DNA of 64,000 bases from Geodermatophilus sabuli (GCF_010686765.1 NZ_JAAGWF010000008.1:248001-312000), one strand, 5' to 3'. Numbered from the stretch's first letter, positions 33,981 through 43,356 are shown. Notes: generated by a model not told the origin, from the sequence alone. Program-made: numbers and translations.

Positions 33981-35270
33981 ATGTCGCAGCCGCCCGACCC
34001 GCCGCAGGGTGGCCCGGACCCCACGGGCGACCAGCCGCGTCTGCCGGCCTGGCTGAGCAAGCGCGATCCGGACGGCGACGAGCCGACCCAGCAGCTCGCG
34101 CGGCCGGACGACGAGACGCAGGTGCTGGGGCAGCCCGGCGGCACGACGCGGGAGATCCGACCCGGCGGGTCCCTGCCACCTCCCGCAGGGCAGGACCGGC
34201 AGGAGACCGCGCAGTTCGACCAGCCGCAGTTCGGTCAGCAGCCCCCCTACGGTCAGCCCCCCTCCGGCCCGCAGCCACCCCAGGGTCCGCCGCCGCAGTA
34301 CGGGGCGCCGCCTCCTCACGGTCAGCCGTCCCAGTACGGGGCGCCGCAGTACGGGGCGTCCCCGCAGTACGGGGCGACGCCGCAGTACGGGCAGGCCCCG
34401 CAGCAGGGGCAGCCGCCGTGGGGGCAGCCCGGGTACGGACCTCCCGGGTACGGACCTCCCGGGTACGGACCTCCCGGGTACGGGCAGGCCGGGTACGGAC
34501 CTCCCGGGTACGGGCAGGCCGGGTACGGACCGCCTGGCGGGCCGGGCGGTCAGGGGCGCGGCGGCCCCGGCGGCAGCGGTGGTCGCAACCGCGTGATCGC
34601 CATCGTGGTGGCGGCGGTCGTGGTCGTGGCCGCCATCGCCGCCGGCTCGTTCTTCCTGCTCCGGGGCGATGGCGACCCCGACCCGGCGTCGACCACGACG
34701 GACACCGCCACCTCCTCGTCGTCGGCCTCGTCCTCCTCCTCCTCCTCCTCGACGTCCTCGTCTGCTCCCTCGTCGTCCACCTCGTCCTCGTCCTCGCCGC
34801 CGGGCGGGCCGCAGGACGTGCCGGCGGGCCGGCCTCCGGGCACTCTGGGCGACGACCCGGAGCTCGACGCCCTGGTCGAGGGTTGCTTCGCCGCGGACTG
34901 GGCCGCCTGCGACTCCCTCTACTTCGACAGCGACGTCGGATCGGAGTACGAGGCCTACGGCGAGACGTGCGGCGGCCGCAACGAGCCGGTCTTCGGCACC
35001 TGCGCGGACCGCTACACCGGCGGCGGGAGCGGCGGCGACGCCGGTGGGGTGCCCGCCGACCTGCCGCCGGGGCAGCCGGCGCCCGGGGGAGGCGAGCCGG
35101 ACGTGCGGGCCGTGGCCGGCGAGTGCGAGCGGGGGGTGGTGGCCTTCTGCGACCTGCTCCAGCTGGCCGCGCTCGCCGACCCGGCGCTGGAGGAGTTCGC
35201 CGAGTACGGCGCCACCTGCGGCGGCCGCAACGAGCCGATCGACTCCTGCACGCAGCGCTACGACGACTGA
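33981..35270 (+). CDS. Single-pass membrane protein with PGYG repeats and two Cys-rich extracellular modules
   Basis: The 429-residue product has a cytoplasmic half full of PQYGAP and PGYGPP/PGYGQA repeats and one membrane segment (about 210-230, VIAIVVAAVVVVAAIAAGSFFLL). A serine/threonine stretch follows, then two related Cys modules of about 50 residues, each containing YGxTCGGRNEP and ending in RY. Each module has four cysteines, so two disulfides are plausible. The architecture resembles actinobacterial DUF4190-like or wall-associated proteins of unknown role. The repeat DNA at 34430-34530 is near-perfect 15-bp tandem units. Confidence 0.8.
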   Translation: MSQPPDPPQGGPDPTGDQPRLPAWLSKRDPDGDEPTQQLARPDDETQVLGQPGGTTREIRPGGSLPPPAGQDRQETAQFDQPQFGQQPPYGQPPSGPQPPQGPPPQYGAPPPHGQPSQYGAPQYGASPQYGATPQYGQAPQQGQPPWGQPGYGPPGYGPPGYGPPGYGQAGYGPPGYGQAGYGPPGGPGGQGRGGPGGSGGRNRVIAIVVAAVVVVAAIAAGSFFLLRGDGDPDPASTTTDTATSSSSASSSSSSSSTSSSAPSSSTSSSSSPPGGPQDVPAGRPPGTLGDDPELDALVEGCFAADWAACDSLYFDSDVGSEYEAYGETCGGRNEPVFGTCADRYTGGGSGGDAGGVPADLPPGQPAPGGGEPDVRAVAGECERGVVAFCDLLQLAALADPALEEFAEYGATCGGRNEPIDSCTQRYDD

Positions 35271-35272
35271 GG

Positions 35273-35308
35273 GGCGACGGCCCCGGCCGGGACGGCGGCG
35301 CCGTCGCC
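35273..35308 (+). terminator. Hairpin after the 33,981 gene
   Basis: GGCGACGGC at 35273-35281 pairs perfectly with 35300-35308 (9 bp, 18-base loop), starting 3 bp past the stop. No T-run follows, and the next gene starts only 42 bp on. Confidence 0.5.
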
Positions 35309-35350
35309 GGCCCGGCTCCGGCGGCCGGCGGCTCGGCTACGGTCGGGCCC

Positions 35351-36025
35351 GTGGACGCCGACCTGCCACCCGCCGTGCGCGCCTCCGACGCCGACCGCGA
35401 GGTCCTCGTGACCCGCCTGCAGAAGGCGCTCGCCGAGGGTCGGATCGACCTGAACGAGTTCGGTGAGCGGGTGGAGGCGGCCTACGCGGCGGTCACCCGC
35501 GCCGAGCTCGACGCGCTCGTGGCCGACCTGCCCGCCGACGCTCCGCCGCCGGTGGAGATCGTCGGTCAGCGGATGCCGGAGGCGCTGAACTCGGTGTTCG
35601 GCGACGTCCGCATCGAGGGCACGGCAGCCGTGCCCCGCCGGGTGTCGACGGTCTTCGGCGACGTCCGGCTGGACCTGCGTGCGCTGCGCACCGACGCCGA
35701 CCGGATCGAGCTGGAGCTGGGTGCGGTGTTCGGCGACATCGACGTGATCGTCGCCGAGGGGGTCGACGCCGAGCTGTCGGGCTGGACGGTGTTCGGCGAC
35801 AAGAAGACCAAGCTGGCGCCCGTGCCGCGGGTGGCCGGCACGCCCCTGGTCGTCGTGCGGGCGCGGACGGTGTTCGGCGACCTCCGGCTGCGCAGCCTCG
35901 CGCCTGGCGAGTCGGCCAGCCGGTGGCGGGCGATCATGGACCGCCTGGCCCAGCGGCCGCTGCCCCCGCCCGCCCCGCCGGTGCCCCCGGTCCCGCCGCC
36001 CGCCCCGCCGCCGTCGCTCAGCTGA
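35351..36025 (+). CDS. DUF1707 and LiaF-like domain protein
   Basis: The 224-residue product begins with a DUF1707 domain ([38 protein letters not shown]). Four VFGD repeats follow (VFGDVRI, VFGDVRL, VFGDIDV, VFGDLRL) of the LiaF/toast-rack type that often senses or binds membrane stress factors. The tail is proline-rich. A TACGGT box lies 7 bases before the GTG, suggesting leaderless transcription. Its stop overlaps the convergent glpX stop region by 8 bp. Confidence 0.85.
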   Translation: MDADLPPAVRASDADREVLVTRLQKALAEGRIDLNEFGERVEAAYAAVTRAELDALVADLPADAPPPVEIVGQRMPEALNSVFGDVRIEGTAAVPRRVSTVFGDVRLDLRALRTDADRIELELGAVFGDIDVIVAEGVDAELSGWTVFGDKKTKLAPVPRVAGTPLVVVRARTVFGDLRLRSLAPGESASRWRAIMDRLAQRPLPPPAPPVPPVPPPAPPPSLS

Positions 36026-37073
36026 GCTCGTCGGAGCGGTCGAAGGCCACCGCGGAGTAGGCGCGCAGCTTCTGCAGGGAGTGCAGGCTGTCGATCGACC
36101 GGATCGTGCCCGATCGCGAGCGCATGACCAGCGACTGGGTGGTGCAGCCGCCGGCGCGGTACTGCACACCGCGCAGCAGTTCGCCGTCGGTGATCCCGGT
36201 GGCCACGAAGAAGACGTCGCCACGGACCAGGTCGTCGATGTGCAGCACCCGGTCGAGGTCGTGCCCGGCGTCGAGGGCCTTCTGCCGCTCCTCGTCGTCC
36301 TTGGGCCACAGCCGGCCCTGCAGCGCTCCGCCCATGCACTTGAGCGCGCACGCCGCGATGATCCCCTCCGGGGTCCCGCCGATGCCCAGCAGCAGGTCCA
36401 CGCCGGTGCCCTCGCGGGCGGCCGCGATCGCGCCGGCGACGTCGCCGTCGGTGATGAACCGGATGCGGGCTCCCGCCTCGCGGACCTCGTCCACCAGCTG
36501 CTCGTGCCGGGGTCGGTCGAGGATGCAGACGGTGACGTCCTCCACGGAGCAGTGCTTGGCCTTCGCCACCCGGCGGATGTTCTCCGCGACCGGGACGGTG
36601 ATGTCGACGACGTCGGCCGCGGCCGGACCGGTGGCCAGCTTCTCCATGTAGAACACGGCCGAGGGGTCGTACATGGCGCCGCGGTCGGCGACGGCCATCA
36701 CCGCGATCGCGTTGGGCATCCCCTTGGCCATGAGCGTGGTGCCGTCGATCGGGTCGACCGCGACGTCGCACTCCGGACCGTGCCCGTCACCGACCTCCTC
36801 GCCGTTGTAGAGCATCGGCGCCTCGTCCTTCTCGCCCTCGCCGATGACGACGACGCCCTTCATGCTCACCGTGCCGATCAGCGCCCGCATCGCGTCGACC
36901 GCGGCGCCGTCCCCACCGTTCTTGTCCCCTCGGCCGACCCATCGACCGGCGGCCATGGCCGCCGCCTCGGTGACCCGCACCAGCTCCATGGCCAGGTTGC
37001 GGTCGGGAGCGGGGCGGTCGGCGCGGAAGGTGCTCCCGCTGCGGGTCGGGCCTTCGGGCAGCGGCAGGGACAC
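36018..37073 (-). CDS. glpX: Class II fructose-1,6-bisphosphatase
   Basis: This is the gluconeogenic phosphatase of actinobacteria, producing fructose 6-phosphate. The 351-residue product has the metal-binding motifs [18 protein letters not shown] and [13 protein letters not shown] and the segment [25 protein letters not shown] start with AGGAGG 5 bases upstream. It is syntenic with Rv1099c. The 3-prime ends of glpX and the DUF1707 gene overlap by 8 bp on opposite strands. Confidence 0.96.
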   Translation of the reverse strand: MSLPLPEGPTRSGSTFRADRPAPDRNLAMELVRVTEAAAMAAGRWVGRGDKNGGDGAAVDAMRALIGTVSMKGVVVIGEGEKDEAPMLYNGEEVGDGHGPECDVAVDPIDGTTLMAKGMPNAIAVMAVADRGAMYDPSAVFYMEKLATGPAAADVVDITVPVAENIRRVAKAKHCSVEDVTVCILDRPRHEQLVDEVREAGARIRFITDGDVAGAIAAAREGTGVDLLLGIGGTPEGIIAACALKCMGGALQGRLWPKDDEERQKALDAGHDLDRVLHIDDLVRGDVFFVATGITDGELLRGVQYRAGGCTTQSLVMRSRSGTIRSIDSLHSLQKLRAYSAVAFDRSDELS

Positions 37074-37090
37074 GGGACCTCCTGGGGACA

Positions 37091-37143
37091 GGCCCCGTCC
37101 TCCCCACCCTTCGCGAGCTCAGGGCGGGGCCCGGGACGGGGCC
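37091..37143. repeat. Dispersed palindrome between divergent genes
   Basis: GGCCCCGTCC at 37091-37100 pairs perfectly with GGACGGGGCC at 37134-37143 (10 bp). The core TTCGCGAGCTCAGGGCGGGGCCC resembles the gene-end copies. Here it stands upstream of both glpX and the DUF4245 gene, so it cannot be a terminator for either. Confidence 0.65.
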
Positions 37144-37185
37144 ATGGGCGGCGAGGCGGGAGCGCGGTCCTGTCATCCTAGGGGG

Positions 37186-37791
37186 ATGACCGGAGTCGGC
37201 CCGACGAGCCAGCGGCCTCCCCAGGACGCGCAGACCACGCCGCCCTCACCGGCGGTGGAGCGGGCCAACCGGATGAGCGCGGCGAACATGATCCGCTCGC
37301 TGGTGCCGCTGGTGGTCATCTGCCTGCTCCTCGTCGCCTGGGTCGCCTTCCGGCAGTCGGCCGTGGAGCCGGTCCGCGAGGTCGATCCGTCCACGACCGT
37401 CGACCTGGCCGCGGCACGCGCCGCCTACCCCCTGGTGGTCCCCGCGGGACTGCCGGCGGACTACCGGGTGACCAGCGCGCGCACCGACGCCGGGGAGGCC
37501 GACACCGGGGACCCGGTGACGCTCGAGCTGGGCTACCTCACACCGGAGCAGGAGTTCGCCGGCTTCGTGGTCAGCGACGACGACCGCGCCGACGCGGTCA
37601 CCGGCGTCCTCGGCGGCGTCCAGGAGGAGGACACGCGCGACCTGGGCGGGCAGAGCTGGAGTCGCGCCACCACCGCACGCGGCGAGACCGTCCTGTGGCG
37701 GGCCGTCGACGGGGTGACCGTGCTGGTCACGGGCTCGGCCGCGGACGCCGAACTGGAGACCGTGGCCGCCGCCGTGCCCCCGGTGCCCTGA
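37186..37791 (+). CDS. DUF4245 membrane protein
   Basis: The 201-residue product has a polar N-terminus, one membrane segment (about residues 41-58, SLVPLVVICLLLVAWVAF) and an extracytoplasmic domain (RAAYPLVVPAGLPADYRVTSART; GQSWSRATTARGETVLWRAVDGVTVLVTGSA) typical of DUF4245. It is the counterpart of Rv1100, next to glpX in mycobacteria. Function is unknown. The ATG lies 6 bases after CATCCT, with no separate ribosome site. Confidence 0.85.
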   Translation: MTGVGPTSQRPPQDAQTTPPSPAVERANRMSAANMIRSLVPLVVICLLLVAWVAFRQSAVEPVREVDPSTTVDLAAARAAYPLVVPAGLPADYRVTSARTDAGEADTGDPVTLELGYLTPEQEFAGFVVSDDDRADAVTGVLGGVQEEDTRDLGGQSWSRATTARGETVLWRAVDGVTVLVTGSAADAELETVAAAVPPVP

Positions 37792-37946
37792 CGGGGACGT
37801 CGGCAGGATGTTGAGACTGTGTGTCACAGATCACGACTCGATGTAGCTGCGGCGGGTCGTGGCGTGTGACTCGTGTGACTGGAGTGACTCTTGTGTCCCG
37901 GCCCATCACGGACGTCGTAGGGGCCAGGCTCATCGAGGAGCTCACG
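37792..37946 (+). promoter_or_regulatory. Leader with 9-bp tandem repeats and a TGTG-T-CACA palindrome
   Basis: GTGACT occurs at 37866, 37875 and 37884, an exact 9-bp period with a degenerate fourth unit. About 40 bp upstream stands TGTGTCACA, a short palindrome resembling half of a CRP/GlxR site. These may be operators for the small gene at 37947, or simple repeat DNA. Confidence 0.4.
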
Positions 37947-38231
37947 ATGTTCGAACGCGGTACGTGCCCCGGCGGCGACCACCGTGCCCCCAAGACCGGC
38001 GGGTCTTGCGCGTGCGGCATGGTCACCCGGATCCCCGCTGCCCGGCGGGCCGCAGCCCAGCCGCCGGCCGAGGTGCTGGCCCTGCTCGCGCGGTGCCTGG
38101 ACGAGGGGTCCGACGGCCTGGACGCGGTGGCCTCCGGGCTGCTCAGCCAGCGGGCCGACCGGCTGCTGGCCGCCCTCACCACGGCCGGCCTGGTCCTCAG
38201 TACCGGGAGCGAGCTGCGGCTGTCGGCCTGA
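37947..38231 (+). CDS. Small Cys-containing hypothetical protein
   Basis: The 94-residue product from the ATG at 37947 has GAGGAG 6 bases upstream. The N-terminus has a compact cysteine cluster (CPGGDHRAPKTGGSCACG) that could bind a metal. The rest is a helical segment (PPAEVLALLARCLDEGSDGLDAVASGLLSQRADRLLAAL) reminiscent of a winged-helix dimer. I do not recognise the family. An upstream GTG at 37821 would add repeat-encoded residues and is less likely. Confidence 0.65.
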   Translation: MFERGTCPGGDHRAPKTGGSCACGMVTRIPAARRAAAQPPAEVLALLARCLDEGSDGLDAVASGLLSQRADRLLAALTTAGLVLSTGSELRLSA

Positions 38232-38237
38232 ACCTCG

Positions 38238-38462
38238 TCAGCCCCGGCCGGGACCCTCGGCCGGGGCGGCGGCGGCCAGCCGCTCGCGGGCGCGGTCGAG
38301 CCAGTGCTGGCACAGCTCGGCCAGCGCCTCGCCCCGCTCCCACAGGGTGAGCGACTCCTCGAGGGTCAGCCCGCCGGCCTCCAGCCGCCGGACCACGTCG
38401 GCCAGCTCCTCGCGGGCCTGCTCGTAGGTGGTCGTCGGCTCGGTGGGCTCCGCGGTGGTCAC
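38238..38462 (-). CDS. xseB: Exodeoxyribonuclease VII small subunit
   Basis: XseB is the small subunit of exonuclease VII, which degrades single-stranded DNA and aids repair. The 74-residue product has the conserved [46 protein letters not shown] start overlaps the xseA stop (GTGA). The ends of xseB and the convergent 37,947 gene are 6 bp apart. Confidence 0.95.
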   Translation of the reverse strand: MTTAEPTEPTTTYEQAREELADVVRRLEAGGLTLEESLTLWERGEALAELCQHWLDRARERLAAAAPAEGPGRG

Positions 38463-39679
38463 GGTGTCCCATCCTGCCGGTCGACCCGCACGGGCAGCCG
38501 GCCGCCCGCGACCCGCACCGACAGCTGCTCGTCGTCCCCGACCTCGGCCGGGTCGCGGACGAGGGCGCCGTCCGCCCGCTGCACGACCGCGTAGCCCCGC
38601 TCCAGCGTCGCGGCGGGGGAGAGGGCGGCGACCCGCGCGCGGGCGTGCTCGAGGTCCCGCTCGGCACCCTCCACCCGGTGGGTGAGGGTGCGGCGGGCCC
38701 GGGTGCGCAGCTGCTCGACGTCCTCCACGCGACCGTGCAGCAGCCGGTCCGGGGAGGCCAGCACCGGCCGGGTGCGCACGCTCTCCAGCCAGCGCACCTG
38801 CTGCTCGAGCCGGGCGGTCACCAGGTGCCGGGCACGGGCGCGCAGGCCGTCGACCAGCGCCCGTTGCTCGCCGATCTCGGGGACCACGCGGTGCGCGGCG
38901 TCGGTCGGGGTCGCCGCGCGGACGTCGGCCACGTGGTCGACCAGCGTGGTGTCGGTCTCGTGCCCGACGGCGGTGACCACCGGCGTCCGGCAGGCGGCGA
39001 TGGCCCGCACCAGCCCCTCGTCGGAGAACGGCAGCAGGTCCTCCACCGAGCCGCCGCCGCGGGCCACGACGATCACCTCGACGGTGGGGTCGGCGTCCAG
39101 GCGGCGCAGGCCGTCGATGACCGAGGCGGCCGCCGACGTCCCCTGGACCAGGCTGTGGTGGACGGCGAAGCGCACCGCGGGCCAGCGGCGGCGCGCGGTG
39201 ACCAGCACGTCCCGCTCGGCGGCGCTGTCCCGGCCGGTGACCACCCCGACGACGGCGGGGGCGAACGGCAGCGGGCGCTTGCGGGCGGCGTCGAACAGGC
39301 CCTCGGCGGCCAGCAGCCGGCGGATCCGCTCGATGCGGGCCAGGAGCTCGCCCAGTCCCACGGCACGGATCTCGGTCGCGCGCAGCGAGAAGGACCCGCG
39401 GGCGATGTAGTAGTCCGGCCGGGCCCGCACGATCACCCGGGCGCCCTCGGTCAGCTCCAGGCCGGGCCGGTCGGCGACGTCCCGGGAGCAGGTCACCGGG
39501 ACGGAGAGGTCGGCGGCCGGGTCGCGGAGGGTCAGGAAGACCGTGGCCGCGCCGCGCCGGGACAGCTGGGCGACCTGCCCCTCGACCCACACCTCACCCA
39601 GCCGGCCGATCCACTCGGCGACCTTGCGCGCCACGGTGCGCACCGGCCACGGCGCTTCGGGCGTGGACGGCGCGGTCAT
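38459..39679 (-). CDS. xseA: Exodeoxyribonuclease VII large subunit
   Basis: XseA is the catalytic subunit of exonuclease VII. The 406-residue product has an N-terminal OB-fold ([24 protein letters not shown]). The catalytic core carries [59 protein letters not shown] and [14 protein letters not shown]. It is syntenic with Rv1108c. A coiled-coil C-terminal region is present as usual. Confidence 0.96.
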   Translation of the reverse strand: MTAPSTPEAPWPVRTVARKVAEWIGRLGEVWVEGQVAQLSRRGAATVFLTLRDPAADLSVPVTCSRDVADRPGLELTEGARVIVRARPDYYIARGSFSLRATEIRAVGLGELLARIERIRRLLAAEGLFDAARKRPLPFAPAVVGVVTGRDSAAERDVLVTARRRWPAVRFAVHHSLVQGTSAAASVIDGLRRLDADPTVEVIVVARGGGSVEDLLPFSDEGLVRAIAACRTPVVTAVGHETDTTLVDHVADVRAATPTDAAHRVVPEIGEQRALVDGLRARARHLVTARLEQQVRWLESVRTRPVLASPDRLLHGRVEDVEQLRTRARRTLTHRVEGAERDLEHARARVAALSPAATLERGYAVVQRADGALVRDPAEVGDDEQLSVRVAGGRLPVRVDRQDGTP

Positions 39680-39737
39680 GACCCCGAGGGTGTCAGACGG
39701 CGCGGACACCCCTCGTGGCCCGTCCCGGACGGCGCGA

Positions 39738-39779
39738 CCCCCCAGCCCGCGCCGAGGGCGCGGGCAGGGGGGCCCTCTC
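39738..39779 (-). repeat. Gene-end palindrome with a long stem, after the 39,780 gene
   Basis: From the gene stop the minus strand reads TGAGAGAGGGCCCCCC. Bases 39738-39753 pair with 39757-39772 at 15 of 16 positions around a GAG loop. It shares the TGAGAGAGG lead with the fliG, gltA and 28.4-kb copies but has a continuous stem instead of the long loop. It probably terminates this gene ahead of xseA. Confidence 0.7.
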
Positions 39780-41141
39780 TCAGGCGCCGCGGGGGGCCAG
39801 CGGGCTGGCGTCGGCTGCCTGCTGGTCCAGCTTCTCGAGCCGGTTGCGCAGCATCGTGAGGTACGGGGCGCGGGCACGGGTGGCCTGCTCGTAGTCCAGC
39901 AGGTCCCGCACCGTCGCGTGCTGGTAGCCCCGCAGCCGGCCGCGCAGCTGGGCGACGGTGAAGCCGTCGTAGCCGTCGACCGGGGCGGCCCCGGCGTCGC
40001 CACCGCCGGCGGCGGACTCGTCCGGGCTCCCGGCGCCCTCCGCCGCGGGGCTCGCGTCTGCCGTCGGCGACTCGCCCCCGGCGCCGGACTCGGGAGCCGC
40101 GACGCCCTCGTCGGTGACCGTGGCCTCCACGGTCGAGATGCCGCCGTCGGTGGTGGGGACGTCGACGCCGCCCGACTCGCCGCCGCCGGTGGCCGCGGCG
40201 ACCGGGGTGCCCCCCTCGTCGGTGGCCAGCACCTGATCGGCGGCCGCGTCCGCCGTCGGCGGCTGGGGCTCGTCGGCGGACTCCGGCGCGGCGACGCCCT
40301 CGTCGGTGACCGTGGCCTCGACCGTCTCGATCTGGCCGTCGGCGGTGAGGACGTCGACCTCGGTGGCCACGTCCGCGGTCAGGTCCGCGGCCGGCTCCGG
40401 CACGGTCGGGGCGTCCCCGGTGGTGCCGACGTCGGGGCTGCCCGCCTCCTCGCCCACGGGCGAGCCGCCCGGGTCACTCGGCGCGGGTGCCTCGGTCGTG
40501 GGGGCGGCGTCCCCGGTGACGGCGTCCGGCGGGGTGGTCGGGCTCTCGGCGATCAGCTCGGGGTCGACCAGGCCGCCGTCGGCTGCGCCGCCGTCGACGA
40601 GTGCGGCGTCCGGAGCGCCGTCCGCCTCGAGCAGGGCGGTCTCCAGCGCGTCCTCGGTGGTGAGACCGGCGACCGGTGCCGCGTCGAGGTCGGCGGCGGC
40701 CACCTGGTCGTTGATGTCCTGGAGTGCCTCGACGACCTCCTCCGGCGCCGGCTCGGGCGGCAGGCCGGAGACCTCGTCGTCGACGAGCAGGGCGACCTCG
40801 GCGTCGATCTCCGCGTCGGTGGGGCCCTCGTCCGGCACGGCCTCGGCGGCCCGGTCGAAGGCGGAGGTGTGCACGCCGTTGCCGGTCGGGGCGGCCGGGA
40901 GGTCCTCGTCGAACGTCGCCATGCCGGGTTCGTCCGCACCCCGCAGCCCGGTGAAGAGCTCGTCGCCGCGGGCGACCAGGCCGGAGTACTGCTGCTGGAG
41001 CTTCATCGTGGCCTGCATGGCCAGACCGATCACGCGGACGGGCAGGCCCGGCAGCGTCTCGGGGAGGCGGCGGGCCTCGTCGAGGACGGTGGCGGCCAGC
41101 CCGGCGGCGGCGCGGACGACTTCAGGGATCTCTCGGGCCAT
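39780..41141 (-). CDS. Expanded lipid-droplet-associated-like protein
   Basis: The 453-residue product has an N-terminal helical part ([55 protein letters not shown]). A C-terminal helical part ([48 protein letters not shown]) matches the style of Rv1109c-type proteins. Both the termini and its place between xseA and ispH agree. An acidic, alanine and proline-rich insert of about 290 residues separates them and contains a duplicated [15 protein letters not shown] segment. Start ATG at 41141 is preferred over the GTG at 41177; the ribosome site is weak. Confidence 0.75.
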   Translation of the reverse strand: MAREIPEVVRAAAGLAATVLDEARRLPETLPGLPVRVIGLAMQATMKLQQQYSGLVARGDELFTGLRGADEPGMATFDEDLPAAPTGNGVHTSAFDRAAEAVPDEGPTDAEIDAEVALLVDDEVSGLPPEPAPEEVVEALQDINDQVAAADLDAAPVAGLTTEDALETALLEADGAPDAALVDGGAADGGLVDPELIAESPTTPPDAVTGDAAPTTEAPAPSDPGGSPVGEEAGSPDVGTTGDAPTVPEPAADLTADVATEVDVLTADGQIETVEATVTDEGVAAPESADEPQPPTADAAADQVLATDEGGTPVAAATGGGESGGVDVPTTDGGISTVEATVTDEGVAAPESGAGGESPTADASPAAEGAGSPDESAAGGGDAGAAPVDGYDGFTVAQLRGRLRGYQHATVRDLLDYEQATRARAPYLTMLRNRLEKLDQQAADASPLAPRGA

Positions 41142-41280
41142 GCGCCACAGCGTGCCCCACAACCCGCGGCCCGACACGCGATGTGTGCAGTTCCACCCCC
41201 GCGGGCCACACGGGAGCGTGGTGGGCGATCACACCGTCGTGCAGCGGGCCGGGCGGCGTCGCCCACCTACCATGGCGGGT

Positions 41281-42252
41281 ATGGCTGATCAGCGCGGACG
41301 CGTCCTGCTGGCCGATCCCCGGGGCTACTGCGCCGGCGTGGACCGGGCGGTGGTCGCGGTCGAGCGGGCCCTGGAGATCCACGGTGCCCCGGTGTACGTC
41401 CGCAAGCAGATCGTCCACAACAAGCACGTGGTGGCCACGCTGGAGCGGCGGGGCGCGGTGTTCGTCGACGAGACGTCCGAGGTGCCGGAGGGGTCGGTCG
41501 TCGTCTTCAGCGCCCACGGCGTCTCCCCGGCGGTGCACCAGGAGGCCGCCGACCGGCAGTTGCGGACCATCGACGCCACCTGCCCGCTGGTGAGCAAGGT
41601 GCACCAGGAGGCCAAGCGGTTCGCCAAGGACGACTACGACATCCTGCTCATCGGCCACCGCGGGCACGAGGAGGTCGAGGGCACCGCCGGAGAGGCCCCC
41701 GCCCACATCCAGCTCGTCGACGGCGCCGACGACATCGCGAACGTCCAGGTCCGGGACCCGGAGAAGGTCGTCTGGCTGTCGCAGACCACGCTGTCCGTCG
41801 ACGAGACGCTCTCGACCGTCGACCGGCTCACCGAGCGCTTCCCCGGTCTGCAGTCCCCGCCCAGCGACGACATCTGCTATGCCACCCAGAACCGCCAGCA
41901 GGCGGTCAAGCAGATGGCCGGGGAGTGCGACCTGGTGGTCGTCGTCGGCTCGACCAACTCGTCGAACTCGGTCCGGCTGGTCGAGGTGGCCCTGGAGGCC
42001 GGCGCCCGCGCGGCGCACCTGGTGGACTTCGCGTCGGAGATCGACCCCGCCTGGCTGGACGGCGTGTCCACCGTCGGTGTGACCAGCGGCGCCTCGGTGC
42101 CGGAGATCCTGGTCAGCGAGGTGCTCGACCTGCTGGCGGAGCGCGGCTACGCCGACGTCGAGACGGTCAAGGCCGCGGAGGAGCGGCTGGTCTTCGCGCT
42201 GCCGCACGAGCTCCGGGTGCGCCGTGCCGAGCCGGCGGCCGGGCCCGCCTGA
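41281..42252 (+). CDS. ispH: 4-hydroxy-3-methylbut-2-enyl diphosphate reductase
   Basis: IspH (LytB) performs the last step of the MEP isoprenoid pathway with a 4Fe-4S cluster. The 323-residue product has the three cluster cysteines in [23 protein letters not shown] and SNSSNS-flanked [22 protein letters not shown] regions. A TACCAT box 7 bases upstream of the ATG at 41281 suggests a leaderless message. An ATG three codons earlier overlaps that box and is less likely. Syntenic with Rv1110. Confidence 0.95.
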   Translation: MADQRGRVLLADPRGYCAGVDRAVVAVERALEIHGAPVYVRKQIVHNKHVVATLERRGAVFVDETSEVPEGSVVVFSAHGVSPAVHQEAADRQLRTIDATCPLVSKVHQEAKRFAKDDYDILLIGHRGHEEVEGTAGEAPAHIQLVDGADDIANVQVRDPEKVVWLSQTTLSVDETLSTVDRLTERFPGLQSPPSDDICYATQNRQQAVKQMAGECDLVVVVGSTNSSNSVRLVEVALEAGARAAHLVDFASEIDPAWLDGVSTVGVTSGASVPEILVSEVLDLLAERGYADVETVKAAEERLVFALPHELRVRRAEPAAGPA

Positions 42253-42345
42253 CGACGGTCTCCGGCGGGTCCCAGGACCCTCGCCGCCCCCCTGGGTCGC
42301 GCGACGATGCGGTTCCGTGTCGTCCGACGACCCGGAGGGGACGCC

Positions 42346-42552
42346 ATGACCAGCCCGGCTGCCAGGGCCGACCCGGCGCCCAGCGCGACCGACCACACCG
42401 CCTCCACGAGGCGTGCACCTCGCGCCGTGCACCGGTCCCGCCGGGGTGGCCGGGTCCTCGCCTCTGGACCTTCGACGACGCCGGGTGGGTGACCCGCTTC
42501 CGGCACCACGTCCACACGGCCGAGCACATCGCGGCCACCCGGGCAGGAGACC
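42346..42552 (+). pseudogene. Remnant of an NTF2/SnoaL-like gene
   Basis: An ATG at 42346 with GGAGGGG 4 bases upstream opens a 48-codon frame of no recognisable content. In a different frame, from 42459, the DNA encodes RLWTFDDAGWVTRFRHHVHTAEHIAA, close to the C-terminal end of SnoaL-like proteins (WTFDD-G-V-RF-H-V-DTA). No single frame joins a start to this segment, so the gene looks frameshifted and shortened. The whole span 42253-42579 has no intact gene. Confidence 0.5.
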
Positions 42553-42579
42553 CGCCGGCCGGCGGACCGCACCCGCGGC

Positions 42580-43356
42580 TCAGCGGCGGGCGGCCCAGCG
42601 GATCAGCGCGAGGACGAGGGCGACGGCGGTGGCGATCGCCATGGTCGGGAAGCCGCGGACCAGCAGGGTGGCCATCGCGGCGAGGCTTGCCGTCGAGAAG
42701 ACCGCGGTGCTCACGGCCGCGGCAGCGATGTAGACCAGAGGCGGCGCGACGACCATCGTGACCAGGTCGCGGCGACGGACCGCCAGCGTGGCCAGGGCCG
42801 TGGCGGCGGTCAGGGCGACCAGGGTGACCAGGCCCGGGCCGGAGCCGAAGAAGGAGTCGACGGCCGCGCCGGCGAGGCAGGCGAGGAAGACGACCACCAC
42901 GGCGACGGCGCCGCGCAGGCGGCCGCCGCGCTCGGGGACCGGGACCGGCCGGCGGGTCGCGCGGGGCTCCGCCGGGCGGCGACCGCGCGGCGGGAGGTCC
43001 TCCCGGTCGGCGCGGGGACGCTCGACGGGGCGGCTGTGCTCGAGGGGGCGGGCCGACTGCACCGGACGGCTCGGCTGTGCCGGACGACCGGGCCGCGGCG
43101 GACGGCGGTCCTCGTTCCGGGAGGCCGGCGACGGGGTGGGGTCCACGCCGCGGCTGCGGGCCAGCCGGGCCAGGTGCTCGGGCAGGGGCGGCAGGTCGGT
43201 GGACGCCATCCGCGCGGCCGGGCGCGGCGGCAGCGGCGGGCGGGGCACCCGGGCCACGTGGTCCTCCGCGTCGGGGTGGGGCATCCGCGGGGCGGCGCGT
43301 CGCTCGCCGCGTCCACCGGATTCGCGCCAGGTGTCGGCTGTGCGGGCCGTGGCCAT
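42580..43356 (-). CDS. DUF6542-like membrane protein
   Basis: The 258-residue product has a basic, proline-rich cytoplasmic N-terminal half (1-145). A C-terminal half follows with about four membrane segments (VAVVVVFLACLAGAAV; LVTLVALTAATALATLA; MVVAPPLVYIAAAAVS; MAIATAVALVLALI). This is the architecture of the Rv1111c-type genes next to ispH. GGGAGG lies 6 bases before the ATG. Function unknown. Confidence 0.8.
   Translation of the reverse strand: MATARTADTWRESGGRGERRAAPRMPHPDAEDHVARVPRPPLPPRPAARMASTDLPPLPEHLARLARSRGVDPTPSPASRNEDRRPPRPGRPAQPSRPVQSARPLEHSRPVERPRADREDLPPRGRRPAEPRATRRPVPVPERGGRLRGAVAVVVVFLACLAGAAVDSFFGSGPGLVTLVALTAATALATLAVRRRDLVTMVVAPPLVYIAAAAVSTAVFSTASLAAMATLLVRGFPTMAIATAVALVLALIRWAARR

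Noticed and set aside
37821..37946. N-terminal extension of the 37,947 gene to a GTG at 37821
   Set aside because: It would encode a repeat-driven VTRVTGVT segment with no ribosome site, whereas the ATG at 37947 has GAGGAG at 6 bases.
42260..42300. GGGTCC-CA-GGACCC after ispH as a terminator
   Set aside because: The loop would be two bases, too tight for a hairpin; left as unexplained spacer.
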